64,000 nucleotides of DNA from Eutrigla gurnardus (Eukaryota > Chordata > Actinopteri > Perciformes > Triglidae): NCBI GenBank assembly GCA_963514095.1, contig OY741281.1, positions 12,702,882 through 12,766,881 on the forward strand, in the 5' to 3' direction. The position numbers and the translations under genes were made by a program. How positions within the stretch are numbered: position 1 is the first letter of the stretch; each line of letters opens with the position of its first letter. Positions 14,242 through 26,500 of the stretch are shown one piece after another. Under the pieces are notes generated by a model that made no database searches, had not been told where the DNA came from, and saw only the letters and a program-made list of their open reading frames with translations.

Positions 14242-15059
14242 TCGTTGAGCTTTTTTGTAAAAGTTACCAGACAGACACATTTGTTAATATTCTTCTATTC
14301 CAAGTTTCCTGAGTTTAGGGTATTTTTGCATGCCTAGGTGTATATAAGCCTTGTTCATACTCCCTTTTTCAAAAGTTTTTTCTTTTTTTTTTACCATGAA
14401 TTCTTATTTTTATATTCAACTATTTAATGTACGTTTGTGTGTGTATGCGTGTGTGTTCTTTGCGCTTGGTGATGCAAGATGAATCCAAGTTGGATCCATT
14501 CTTTGGATTACATTGTTTTTGAACTGTTTTGAGCCGAAGTACTGATTCAGATCTGATGTGCACACATTTCATTTTTCTAAAAATACAGGTTCTCTGTAAA
14601 ACTGTTTGACCTTTGAGTGTTTTCTGAAAGCATGGCAATATGGTTGACATTCATGCATTATTCGAATTTGTGATTAAATAGTGCATGTCATGCGAAGGTT
14701 CAGTTGGTGGCTAGAAGTGGAAATTCTTTGAATGCAGGACGAGCGGGGCAGCGCATCGAACAGTGTAAAATCATGCCCAAAAACGGGACTAGATTCTATT
14801 ACAGGTGGGAGAAATAATCTAATCTATGATGCTTTGTTGAACAATTCTATAATTTATTATTTTTTTGGCAATCTTTCCACATTTTAGGTAGCAAATCAAC
14901 TATATCACACAAATAGGAATTAGGTTTTGAAACATTTAAGGAGAAATTGACATTATATTGCATCGAGAATTGATCAATAATCGAATTGTCGAGTGACTAT
15001 TAGACTGTACAGACCACTAGACTGTACTGTAGATTCACCCTAAAACAAATCCAAGGAAA

Positions 15060-15065
15060 AATAAA
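15060..15065 (+). terminator. Candidate nanog poly(A) signal
   Basis: AATAAA about 820 bp after the nanog stop codon, the first canonical signal on this strand after the gene. A weaker ATTAAA lies near 14,672. Confidence 0.5.
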
Positions 15066-15112
15066 GAGCCAGCCAAAAAATCTCAGTTTGCTGATATTGT
15101 ATTAAAAAGCAC

Positions 15113-15118
15113 TTTATT
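15113..15118 (-). terminator. Candidate tm9sf1 poly(A) signal
   Basis: TTTATT on the plus strand is AATAAA for tm9sf1, about 710 bp past its stop codon. The nanog and tm9sf1 messages would end within about 50 bp of each other in opposite directions. Confidence 0.5.
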
Positions 15119-15387
15119 GAAAAGACTATATTTACATCAGAACCAAAATCAATCAATGGTGACCATAGAATACAATAACTATTGCTCCCATCAACATTTT
15201 GCAACATCTCTTCAATCTATTCATTCCTTTTATTCACTACAGGGCCATGTGGCGCTCGACATGGCCAGTGCAAAACATACTTTTTGTATTCTATTATAAT
15301 AGGCTGCCACAGTTGTGTGTGTGGGAATATAATTGCAAGTAAGTAACATTTGCATTGCTGCATAATTATACAAAACTACAGTATGAG

Positions 15388-15560
15388 TCGGCTGTCTTGG
15401 TGGCTAAATGGTGTAATGTGGGAGATAATGATTAGATCCTCCCAGGCCTCGACAGACCATGAAGTAGGAACCAGAGCAGACGATGCCACACTACATCATA
15501 CAGCCGTTACATACATTCTATCGTTTATCTCATACATTCTACCCCATTCGCTCCTTATAT
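15388..15560 (+). repeat. Degenerate SINE-like segment in the tm9sf1 3' UTR
   Basis: The run TGTCTTGGTGGCTAAATGGT resembles the tRNA-like head of common teleost SINEs, but the rest is too decayed to assign a family. The assignment is tentative. The remainder of 14,242-15,827 is 3' UTR sequence without other features. Confidence 0.3.
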
Positions 15561-15827
15561 GACACAATCATCCCTTTTTACAGAAGTATCCCATTTTATC
15601 CTAAATACATGAACTTTCTGTCCAACAAACTATCCTTTATTACAGCAATGAAAGCTCAAGTTCAGTCTTGTCAAATCAAGGTAAAGGCCCCTGTGTCTCC
15701 TCCCTGATTGGAGGTGAGTGTTTGTGTGTGTTTTATATGATGGAGAGAAGGAGGATCATGAGGATTGTCCATGTGTGCTATGAGGAAGTGTTTGTTGCTG
15801 TGCGTCTTGTCGATGCACATTTCTCGT

Positions 15828-18800
15828 CTAGTCCATCTTGAGGCTACGGTAGATGTAGCGAATAAACGCCAGTGAGGCCCAGAAGGACACGCTGCCCAGC
15901 ATCAGCGAGAAGACCATCGCCGTGAGCAGAGAGTAACCGAAGAACTCGGTGCTCTGCACCAGTCCGCTCATGGAGGACCGGTTCCGGTAGTAGAAGACAG
16001 AGTAGACGAAGATGAAGAGTCCCGTGGAGCCGGTGCTCAGGACGCTCCGCCACCACCACCGGTAGTCCTCGCCAGACAGCAGGAAGTAGGTGAGGGCGAC
16101 AGAGATGCAGGCACCCACTGAGAGGAGGATGGCGAAGACGCACAGCAGGATGCCATAGAGGGTGTAGTGCTCTCTGCCCCAAACCGTGGCAAAGATGTAG
16201 TACAGCTCCACGGAGATGGCACTGAGGGAGGACATTTATAGAGAGGAGGAATGAGTGCGTAGAAAATTAATTTAAATAGGCTGAATAGGCTCAATCTAAT
16301 TTTGAATATGGACATATTCTTATACATAAATTGTGATTCAGAGAGAAGCTTTTTACTTTAATTTTGTATATTCACTTCTCCGTTTTATGACTATGGAGAG
16401 GAGTGACTTGATGTCATTAAATTCACCTTTTGATTGACACACATCTCACCTGAATGGCAGGAAGCCGCCGATGGCCATGTGCACGGCCGTGTGCTTGTAC
16501 CAGGGCTGTGTAGGGATCTGCCGGGCGATGTTTCGAGTGCGGCAAGGCGCCTGGAAGTTTCCGGCGCGGTTCTTTCCCACGATGCCGCCGATGACGGTAA
16601 GAGGGAAGCCCACCAGCACCCAGGCACCCAGAATGAGGAGCACGGTGGTGGCCGGCAGAGCCTGAGTGGAGCCGCTCCACCAGTGGATCGAGTTCACAAC
16701 ACTCCACGTCAGGAACAGAGGAGCTGTGGGAATGAAGGTCACTTCTTAACAAAAATGTGCCTCAGAGTATTGTTAAAATTGTCAGGGTTTTTAATGATAA
16801 AAATATAATTAATTAATAAGACCAAGTTTTATGTGCCAGAGGGCATTTTTTCCCCACATACCAAGGAAGTATCATTTTAAAATGACTAACTATTACTAAA
16901 ATGATTAGCTTTCAGTCACAAGAGAAAAATAAAACTTGTAAAAGCATCACTATGTCAAATATTTACTGTAGTTAAACAACCTTGTCCTCTTTGTGTTCTA
17001 TGTATTGGCATCAATTCTGTTAGAAGAATCTTGTTTTTGTTTTTTTCTTTTGTCCTAAATTAAATCATCTGCAGACCATACATGTTGGAGAAAATGTGGA
17101 GCAAATTATGGGTCAAATCACACGCACATTTGGATCTGCCCAAAGACAAAACTGCTTTGGGGGAATATTTGGAGAATCATGCAGCAGATCCTTGTGCAGC
17201 CGATCCCATTGACATTTGTGCCATTTTATTAGAGCACTCTGGCTGATAGAATGACAGGAAATGACAAATACCTTCTGAAAATATTTAAAGCAGCAGCCAA
17301 AAAAAAAGCTACCACTTATAATTGGCTACAGGCCGACCCACATATAGTAAAGAACTGGCTTGAAATCATGAAAGAGATTCATGAGCTGGAAATATTGACT
17401 TCCATAAGACTGAGAAATTATTCATACAATGCCAGATAGACAAAGAGGATATAAATTGTTTGGAATAAGGAACATGCATGGTTGCCTGACAATATTATTA
17501 GTTTCTGACCCCTAAAATGTGTCAAAACAAAGTGAATGTCAGTTGAAAAATAACACTCCTTAAAAGAACATAAATTTGATCTAGAGACACAGTCTCAAAG
17601 GCAATAGCTCAATTAAAATTCATCAGTGTCAATTTGCCATCATTTTTTCCACCAAAAAAAGAGAAATGGGTATAAAAGCATCAAGCTATTGACAGAGAGG
17701 AAATTATCTCCTTACATTAAGGACAAATTGAGTTTCCATAAACTGTGAAGACACTAATAAGTAAATGAACACGTTCAAATGATTATGTAACTCACTCTGC
17801 TCTTACAACCAGTGTAAGGTGATCCCAAACCATTCTCATCGGACTCACCGGAGAAGAGCGACGAGGTGAGGATGATGTTCCACACCCAGCGCTGGCCGTT
17901 GATCTGTGTGTAGAAGCTGCATGACACGTAGCCCGACACACAGCTGGTGAGAGCGTACAGGACGATAGCTGCAGAGTTGATGGCACCATGGCGGTGCACG
18001 TTGAACATCCCCAGTAACGCCATGAAGATGATTCCTGTCGCAATGAGAAAAGAACAGAGGGATCACACTCCTGCATCTGCAGTCTGTAACATATGACCTG
18101 CACGTATCTGCCAATATCAGGTTTCTAGTTGTTATGTCGCTCTGCTGGCCAGTGCAAAGACTGACTACGGGTCAGTGCTGCTCAACAGTCCCTGATACTG
18201 TTTTCAAAGTTAGTAGACCTGTGTGTGTGTGTGTGTTTGTGTGTGTATTTGAGAATGCATGCTTACCTGTGGCAAGGGTAAGGAACTGAGCTCCCACCCC
18301 CAGCACAGCACACAACAGGCTTTTGTACGGGGGAAACCTGAAGACATCAGTGTGTATGATCTTCCAGCCGTTGTCTCCCTGGTCCAGATCATCACAGCCA
18401 CCCTCTTCCTCCACATTGTACCTGCAGGTGAAGGGGAAATGCTTTCTTATAACACCTCATACACCCTGTAGGATACCTACACACATGCAAGAACAAAGCT
18501 CTATACCTGCACTCAGACGTATGGATGATTCACAGAATTATGACCAACAGAGATTATAGAAGTTTTAAAAGCCAAAATGTATGAATTAAAGTTTTTAAAC
18601 CTTTTAAATGGAAGTTGGAAATAGCAAATATTTTCCACTATTTACTTCCTGATAGCGGCTAAAAACATTTTTTTAATAATTGACCAATTTGTTTAATATC
18701 TTTTGAACTAATCAATTAATTGTTTACTCTATAAAGGGCTGTGGCTCCGGTAGAACATGTCGTCCTCCAATCAGAAGATTGGCGGCTCAAATTCCTCCAG

Positions 18801-20992
18801 TCTGCATGCCAAAGATACTCCAGTCTGCATGCCTTGGACAAGATACTGAACCAACTGCCATCGGCGTGTGAATGTGTATGAATGAGTTAGCTCCTGATGT
18901 GCAGGCAGCTCCTCTGCCATCAGTGTATGAATGTGTGTGTGAACGGGTAAAAGTGACAGTGAGCCTTCAATTTGCTCGTTATGGTGGACAAGCAGAAAAA
19001 TAGCAGCTTTTACAACCTTTATGTTTTTTCTCAAACATTTCATGGTTTGTACCTGTGTGTTGAATTCAGCATTAAGTATAGACGTTCATATTTAAGTTTC
19101 CCATCCACTGGCCCTGAGATAACCACTGGAGCCCTTCCCCAACTAACCTGGCAAAGTCATTCTTAAGGACCCGCATGAGGATGATGATGACGAAGCCCAG
19201 CAGCAGCACCACCAGCACCAGTGAGTTAATAATGGAGAGCCAGTGGATCTCCAGCGTTTTGGGGAAGAACGAGTAGTCTCGGAGGCGCTCAGCTCTCCGG
19301 GAATGAGGCAGAGGGGACTCGAACCAGCGCACACTGTACGTGTGGGTGACTGTCAGGCTGCCTCCACCAACCCCGACTCCACCCACTGCTGCACCAGCCC
19401 CCTCCTCCAGGGGGACCGGTTTGACGTCTTTTACTGAAACATTGGCGAAGATCACCGAGTCGCCGTTGTACTCGATGTTGAAGTCGAGGTGAGTCCACAA
19501 ACCCACCTGTTGGAGATGAGAGAAGGAGACGGGGAGAGCGACACAGACCCAACAAAGAGGGACACAAAAGACGAGGAGGAAGAAAGACATGAAGAATAAC
19601 AGAGAGTGAGGATGAGCTGAAACAGGAACTCATATCCCACAAACCCTCAGAAGCAGAAATGGGTTCACCTTGTGGCTGTGAGGCAGGAAGCCGCTCTCCT
19701 CTATGTATCCCACAAACCCCCAGATAGGAATGTCATCCAAGACAAATTCAAAGTAGAACAGCTCCTCGATGGCTTCACGAAGGTCATCGACCTGACACAA
19801 ACAAAAATATCCACAACTACATTACAATAGAAGCATATTTAAGAATAATTACAATGAATGAATGAACAATGATTTGCTTAATCATTTACAAACAGTTTAA
19901 ACCAACTATGTGCCCAGAGTATTGAAGTTTGACCCAAGCGGACTGGTAGAACACAAAGTGTAAAGTTTAAACTATCCTGGTTCGTGTAAATAAATACCTG
20001 TTTCTCTGAAAGAGTGAGCTTGCACAGAGTTTTTTTCTCCACGTTCTCTTTGAATCGGATGTAATATAACGACTCTGCCATCCTGTCACCATCCAACACC
20101 TCTCCCAGACTCAGGGACTTGTGGTGCACCTGAAGAAAGTGTTACAATATGAATAACAAGGTGTAAAAAGGCAGCACAAAGCATTACTTTTCAAAGCAGC
20201 ACATACAGCTATGAGGTAGTTATAGGAGAAAAACTGAAAACTGAAATGCGGCTGGCTGTGATCGCACTTCCATCACTGCATGCTTGGTGTTGAAGTACCA
20301 AACACCACAATGGTGGGGAATAAGTCACTGCTATTTTAAATGTGGGTCTCACTGCTTACAAAGCAACCATAATTCCAGTAATGACATTTCTTTGAAGCCA
20401 TTGATCATGGATTAATAAACCTTAAACAAAGGGAAAATATCTCAACAGCTAACAAAATAAATTGCAAATAGGTGAATGAATGAATAAATAACACCAAGTG
20501 TCTCTGTATTACTTATGAGTTTTATACTGTAACATAAATACATATTTTCCCAGTAAAAGGTACATTTTTTTTCATTCACTAAATATTAAAATAGGGTCAT
20601 AGATTTTGCAACACTCTCTTTAGTGAAGTTACAAAATCAAGTGTCATGTTATGACAATATTTACATTCTAAAACCGCAATTTGACAAGAAATGTTGAGAC
20701 ATATGGGTCTACATTTAGAACGGCACAATAATCTCCAGTTCCTTTTTAGACTTCAGTAGCCCATTAAAACAGAACAAGGACTGACCTTCTCCGGCCTGCA
20801 GACAGGCAGGGTGTAGTAGTGATATGTCTCCTGGGGGTTATGATAAGGGCCCACTTTGTTGACATAGAGAGTCACGTTGTCCCCCTGCTTGTAGCCCACT
20901 GCCCAGCCTGAGAACAAGCACAGGATCAAGACGCAGTGCAGGCCCATCGTCCTCTGGCAGCCACCTGGCAGGTGTCCTATTCCACACTGCAT
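15828..20992 (-). CDS. tm9sf1: Transmembrane 9 superfamily member 1
   Basis: Nonaspanin, a nine-TM protein of Golgi, endosomes and autophagic vesicles. Coding exons in transcript order: 20992-20786, 20129-19998, 19791-19669, 19506-19148, 18421-18267, 18034-17849, 16723-16450, 16221-15828. They join in phase into 609 residues (human 606). A signal peptide (core CVLILCLFSGWAVG) leads into the luminal domain with the family signature YVNKVGPYHNPQETYHYY. The membrane region includes DQGDNGWKIIHTDVFRFP and GMFNVHRHGAINSAA. The C-terminus ...SLKMD is the KxD Golgi-retention signal of the family. Two in-frame ATGs compete: the outer one (20992) gives a human-like N-terminal length, while the inner one (20947) gives a tighter signal peptide. 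The luminal loop encoded near 19,345-19,420 holds a fish-specific Gly/Val/Ala-rich insert. Confidence 0.96.
16724..17848. other. Large tm9sf1 intron
   Basis: AT-rich intron with no second gene. Around 17,080-17,440 a frame-broken stretch reads like a decayed LINE (short runs such as TYNWLQADPH and KNWLEIMKEIHELE), but it is too short and damaged to assign. Confidence 0.35.
18733..18985 (+). repeat. Interspersed repeat with a tRNA-like head
   Basis: Intronic copy of a widespread teleost repeat: GGCTGTGGCTC...GTAGAAC... resembles an A box, GCGGCTCAAATTC resembles a B box, followed by TCCAGTCTGCATGCC (repeated in tandem here) and the motif CCATC(A/G)GYGTRTGAATG. The class (SINE or hAT-type MITE) cannot be settled by eye. 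Confidence 0.5.
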
Positions 20993-22692
20993 AACCCCTG
21001 CTGCAAAGATGGACAGTTCATCAGTTCACGAGGGACAGCAGGTGTGATTTAAACCACACTGTCTGTCATGTGACTTACAGTTTCCCTTTTCATTTCAAGA
21101 CAAGGCATTAGGTAACGTTGATATACCACCAGATATGTGATGGTTTATGTGTCTGCTGGAGAATGTGTTGCAACATCACTCCCCCAACGTTTTTACAAGG
21201 ACAGCAAAAGAAAAATGAGAAACACACAGACAGAACTGAGAGACTGCGTAACCACAATGAGTTACCATGTATTTCATCACTTGTCTCAGTCAGACTACAA
21301 GGGTCTCCTGAGAATTCCTGAGTGGGATTTTGCTTATCAATTTCAGAACTTATCGGAAACACATTTTTTTACACAGCACACTGTTCTTCTCACACTAATA
21401 TGGATTCAGTTGGTTTCTGGTGCTGTGATGAGTTTCAGCAACAACAACGATAAATAGGGGGGGAGGTCTCTCAATAATCTTCTGCCTCTTCAGAGTAGCA
21501 TCATACTTGCAGGTCAGGACATCCTGAACTTTTAAATGCCAGGAGAGCCATTTAAAAAAGCCAATCTGATGAGAGTTTATCCTCCACGTTTTTAGACCAG
21601 ATTTAACACAGTATTATATTAGATGAACAAATAACTGCAGCAGCAGCAACTGATGACTACAGCCAAAGCAGTCCTGCTTTTATAAACTGATATCTAGTGA
21701 ATAAAGTAATAGCTAAATTGATTATTCCCTACAGCACTAAGACGAAGAGCAAGGTCAACTACTAAAAAGCAGGGCAACTCCTATTTGTTTAATGCATTGA
21801 ATACATATAACGATTGGCTCGCCGATTCATGTAAAACAAACTACTTATCTACATCACCATTGCTTTATTCTAAAGAGGCGTGTTGCATTTTCATTTTCCG
21901 GTCCGACTCACGAAGACAGCGAATGGCTACAGGAGAGAAGTTAGGACATCTGCGCTACCTGAACCGCTGCTGTGTCCCCTCTGCTTTAACGCTGATAGAT
22001 CCAACAAAACCTGTCTGTCTGTATTCCTCGGACTCCAGGCCCCGACAGTCTCCTCTCTGCTCCGGTATGCACCGACGCCGGAGCTCAATGTGAAGATTTA
22101 CGGCTAAACATCTTGGAAATCCTCGACGGACTGCACCAGCGCATTATACGTCCACTGCGAGCATATCCGGGTACACCAAGTACTTTTATTGACACGCGAG
22201 ACAGTGTAGAAGAGAGGTCCGACTCCACGTCACCTTAAAAAATAGAAATAACGTCGTCTCGGTTGAGTTTTCCGGAGTGGGCGGAGGAACATAAACACAC
22301 CTCCGACGTTACCGGTTATTCGCAGCCGGTACACTTTCCTTCTCGCCAGCCATTTTAAGTTAACATGTTATCTTTTGTGCTTAAACGCAACAAAACCCAA
22401 CATTTAGCAGCTAAACCCGTTGAAGCCCGTCCCTAAACGACTCTATTATTTTGCTGTATTTACCGGATTTCCTTTAACCCGAGGAACCAATCGAATACCC
22501 TTCCAGTACTTCCTCTTCGGAACTCAGGCCCGTTTAATCAAACCGGCACCACCGATGCGCAGTTCTTCAGCTTATCTGACGACGCCGCGCTCGATGATTG
22601 ATAGGCGATGTCTGCCATTTGATTTCCCGCGAAAGAGACGTAATTCCTCGCGCCCGAGACGACAGCGCGGAGTGGAGTGTAACGGATAACTG
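20993..22692. promoter_or_regulatory. tm9sf1-fen1 divergent promoter interval
   Basis: The two genes are transcribed away from each other. The stretch from about 22,030 to 22,690 is CpG-rich, unlike the AT-rich DNA either side, and should hold both promoters. A CCAAT box lies at 22487-22491. A fen1 5'-UTR exon ends at 22692 in a good donor (CTG|GTGAGT). Its partner acceptor is at 23544, 25 nt before the fen1 ATG. The tm9sf1 5' UTR probably also has an upstream exon here. Confidence 0.6.
22623..22634. promoter_or_regulatory. Palindromic E2F site in the fen1 promoter
   Basis: TTTCCCGCGAAA is a perfect E2F consensus palindrome, with a YY1-like GCCATTT just upstream. It lies about 60 bp before the donor of the fen1 leader exon. 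FEN1 is a replication gene induced in S phase, so an E2F site fits its regulation. Confidence 0.6.
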
Positions 22693-22853
22693 GTGAGTTG
22701 AACCCAGTAAAACACTTTAAACCAATTAAACGTGCAACGTATAGCGGCTGAAGTGGTTGCTCTCCGCTAATAGCATGCAGGGTATGAATACATGTGACAT
22801 ATTCTTTTATTTTTATCCCTCTAATTGCAGCTTTGCCTAGCTCTGTGCGGCAA

Positions 22854-22903
22854 TGCGATTTGCCAGGACACGTTCTGTCCTGGCAAATCGCAGGACAGAA
22901 CGT
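22854..22903. repeat. Two overlapping perfect inverted repeats
   Basis: Arms 22854-22870 and 22876-22892 pair over 17 bp with a 5-nt loop. Arms 22870-22882 and 22891-22903 pair over 13 bp with an 8-nt loop. The two stems share sequence and so exclude each other. The element sits in the fen1 leader intron. Confidence 0.9.
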
Positions 22904-23569
22904 ACCAACTAATGTGTACGTCTTTCACTGTAAATATAACGAGCTTACATTACGTTTAGCTGTTAGCCGTCTTTGATTCGGTAGGCATCCATCTAAGCAG
23001 CACGTAAACAAAATGCTCACTTTTAGATCCGGGTCGTTTATTACAACGTTGGAGGACCTCAAATCTTACGATGCATTCACGTGGCATCGGGATTATGGTA
23101 AATACGGGTTGCCGACTCGTAAAACGACGGCACATCAAACTACGAGTTGGGAAACTCGGATTTAAATTTGTTACCCGAGTTGGGGTGACCAGAAACGTTC
23201 AACATGGCGAAGAAGAGGTCAGATAAAGTAATGGATGGAACGTAATTCTTTATTTTGAATAGTGCAACCACGTATGAGCCATTGCTTGTGTACTTAATTG
23301 TAATCTGTGTTAATGTATCTATCCATAGTTCTATCCATAATAAACCGTACGTCCATCATTTTTCAATTCCTCCCGATGACAAAGCACTTGAACATGACAT
23401 TCCCATAACTCAGCCTTCACAAGTGGGAAGGAGGATCTTCAGACTAGCAGCCGAAGCCAGCATTATGTGCTACTCATTGTCTCCCATAGGAAGTGTGTTC
23501 ATCCTGACAACAAAATGAATAAAGATGATGTCATTGTTTTTCAGCTTCTGGTGATTTCAACTGAACACG

Positions 23570-26500
23570 ATGGGAATACACGGATTGACTAAGCTGATTG
23601 CTGACCAGGCCCCTGGTGCCATCAAGGAGCAAGACATCAAGAACTACTTCGGTAACTGTTACAGGTCAATTTCACTACAGCTGGTGATGATGGGGCCTGC
23701 ATTAGACATGACACTGAGATCTGGTGAATGTTTAATGATCTCCCTCTGTGTTAGATGATACGGGAATACAGCAAAGAGGGAGTAGTAATCAAAGTAAAGC
23801 ATAATCACTTCAGGAAATTAATAGTGGTGTGTACTAATAGTTTCAAGTTGATGGTTCAAAACTATATTTTCTTTCTTGAATTAACAAAACAAGGGCAATT
23901 TATCGTTCGGTGATTCTATTTTAAAAGTGTAACACGTGCAGCTCCAGCTGTGTCAGATGGAAACATTTATACAATGAGTTCCATTAAGATGACACAATGC
24001 CTCTATTGTCTAATGCAGGCCACTCTGAAGAATTAACATTACTTTGCCTTTGAATTGCCTTGTTGTTAAAAGGTTCTATACACATAAACTTGCCGTATAG
24101 CACAGCAAATAAAGTAGATGGCATTAAGTTGTGACATGTGATGCCATTGTTTTCATAAATAATTTCATGAATGTATTCGTTTTTCATATGAATTAATTTT
24201 CCGGACTTTTACAGGCAGGAAAATTGCTATAGATGCCTCCATGTGTATCTACCAGTTCCTGATTGCTGTGCGACAAGATGGGAACGTTCTGCAGAATGAG
24301 GATGGCGAGACAACGAGGTGCATCCCCTACAATACACGCACTTTAACATTCAGACTGTGAAGTCATAGAAGGAGACACAGTGGGTCTTCTGAGATTAGGA
24401 AGCTGAAGTCTGGGCACAAGGCTGAAATATCTCCACCACTCTTTTTCTCAGCCACCTCATGGGAATGTTCTACCGGACAATCCGCATGCTGGAGTACGGC
24501 ATCAAACCTGTGTACGTGTTTGATGGCAAGCCCCCGCAGCTCAAGTCATCAGAGGTTAGTATGGGCTCTGCTTTCTTCTGGTGCTTTTCTCCGCACATTC
24601 CCTTTTTGTGGAAGTGGCAGTCAGATTGTTCATCTCTAATTATTTTCCTTGATGTGTGATATTGCTGCTTTTTTTGGGGTTGCGATTCACCTGTAATCTG
24701 TAATCCCATGTATATCAATGAATGTGGACAGAACTGTGAAATTATGAGTTTTCAGTTTCTGAAAGTGACATCCATGTTCAACCGCAACATTCGTCTGTAT
24801 CCTGTTGTTTTAAACTTGCCTATTTGTGTGAATCATCTATTTGACAATAGAAAGAGGCAGCATGAAAATGTTACAGACTCTTTGCTCTCACCCTCCTATT
24901 GAAATAATGAGTCAGGTTTGCAGCTTTTTGTAAGTGACATCATCGTTCTCCTCTTGTCGCCCCCAGCTGGAGAAGAGAGGGGAGAGGAGGGCAGAAGCTG
25001 AGAAGCTGCTCGCTAAAGCTCAGGAAATGGGTACAGTCGATGCTTTTTTACACTTAATTGAGCTGTGTTTTTATGTAGGACCCGACAATATCCACATATT
25101 AGCAAGGTTGTGATCAGTCTTGGTATTTTCTATATACTATGCTGTATTTAAATGGTAGAGATTGTAAAAGCATTTTACTTTGGTCGTGTCTTAAATGTGT
25201 GTAAAAATGGTTTGTCTCAACTCAGGGGAACAAGAAAATATTGATAAATTCAGCAAGCGTCTGGTAAAAGTCACCAAGCAGCATAATGATGAGTGCAAGA
25301 AGCTGTTGACCCTGATGGGAGTGCCCTACGTTGAGGTAAGAGCAACTCTCACTTTGCAACTCTTGCTGGTTTTAAGAATATTTCCAAATTTGTATTAACA
25401 GTGATTCTTTCCCATGGTGATGTTTTCTCCGTATTCTTACATTTGAATAATTATTTTTTTCATTGTCTGAATAAGCTTTAAGGGCCATGAAAGACGCATA
25501 TGACACAAAACTTAAACTGCAAAACTTTTTTTTTTTTTTAAATTGCAGAAATAAGGATCAGACATTTTCATTAAATTCCCATTTGCAAAAAGAAGCATAT
25601 TTTTTTTGTTTTTTTCCTTTCCCCATGTCAAAGAAATAATTTGCCACAGGACAGTTCTTGGTGAGTTATTGTGTGAAATGTAATTTGATGTGTTTTGTGT
25701 TGTAGGCTCCATGTGAGGCAGAGGCCAGCTGCGCGGCTCTGGTTAAATCAGGGAAGGTGTTTGCCACGGCAACAGAGGACATGGATGGACTGACCTTTGG
25801 GACAAATGTCCTGCTCAGACACCTCACCGCCAGTGAAGCAAAGTAATGCTGTCATTCATTTCTACTGTTAGGCTCCAGAGCAGAGATGTTTGGGAATAGA
25901 GATGGCTTGATGTTTTGGTTCTGGTGCAACCTTCATGCAATGTGTTGTTTTGAGTGTAAAGTGGGACCAAAATACTTCTTACTTACTATCACATTTCACA
26001 TTTTGGGATGTCCTACCAGCTCTAAATAATTAGCACGCAATCCTGTATTGTTTGTTTCACCCAGAGTCATTAAGAACCTAAACATACATTATGTCCATCT
26101 TGTTTTTACTCTCAAATAATTATTTATATTTAAGGCATTTATCGTGGATTTATTTGTTTTAGGAAACTTCCTATCCAAGAGTTCCAATTCAGTCGCATCC
26201 TGCAGGACATCGGCCTGACCAATGAACAGGTAACGTTCTTTCTGACTTTGAGAAAGATGCTGCAGGTTATATAATCATCATTTTTCATCTGGGGTCAGAA
26301 CTACATCCTCTCTGCTCTTATCGTGCAGATAGTGGACACTGCATACTCTCATGCAACTGCAAATGTCACACTGTTGTCCTCTGGAACTGTAAACACAGGT
26401 GGACCAGGTAGTAATAGTTCTTTCTTGTATTCTAGTTCATAGACCTGTGTATTCTTCTGGGCTGTGACTACTGTGGCACCATCAAGGGAATTGGACCCAA

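Noticed and set aside
21785..22107. ORFs of 75-102 residues upstream of fen1 and tm9sf1
   Set aside because: Chance frames in CpG-rich promoter and UTR DNA without protein-like composition.
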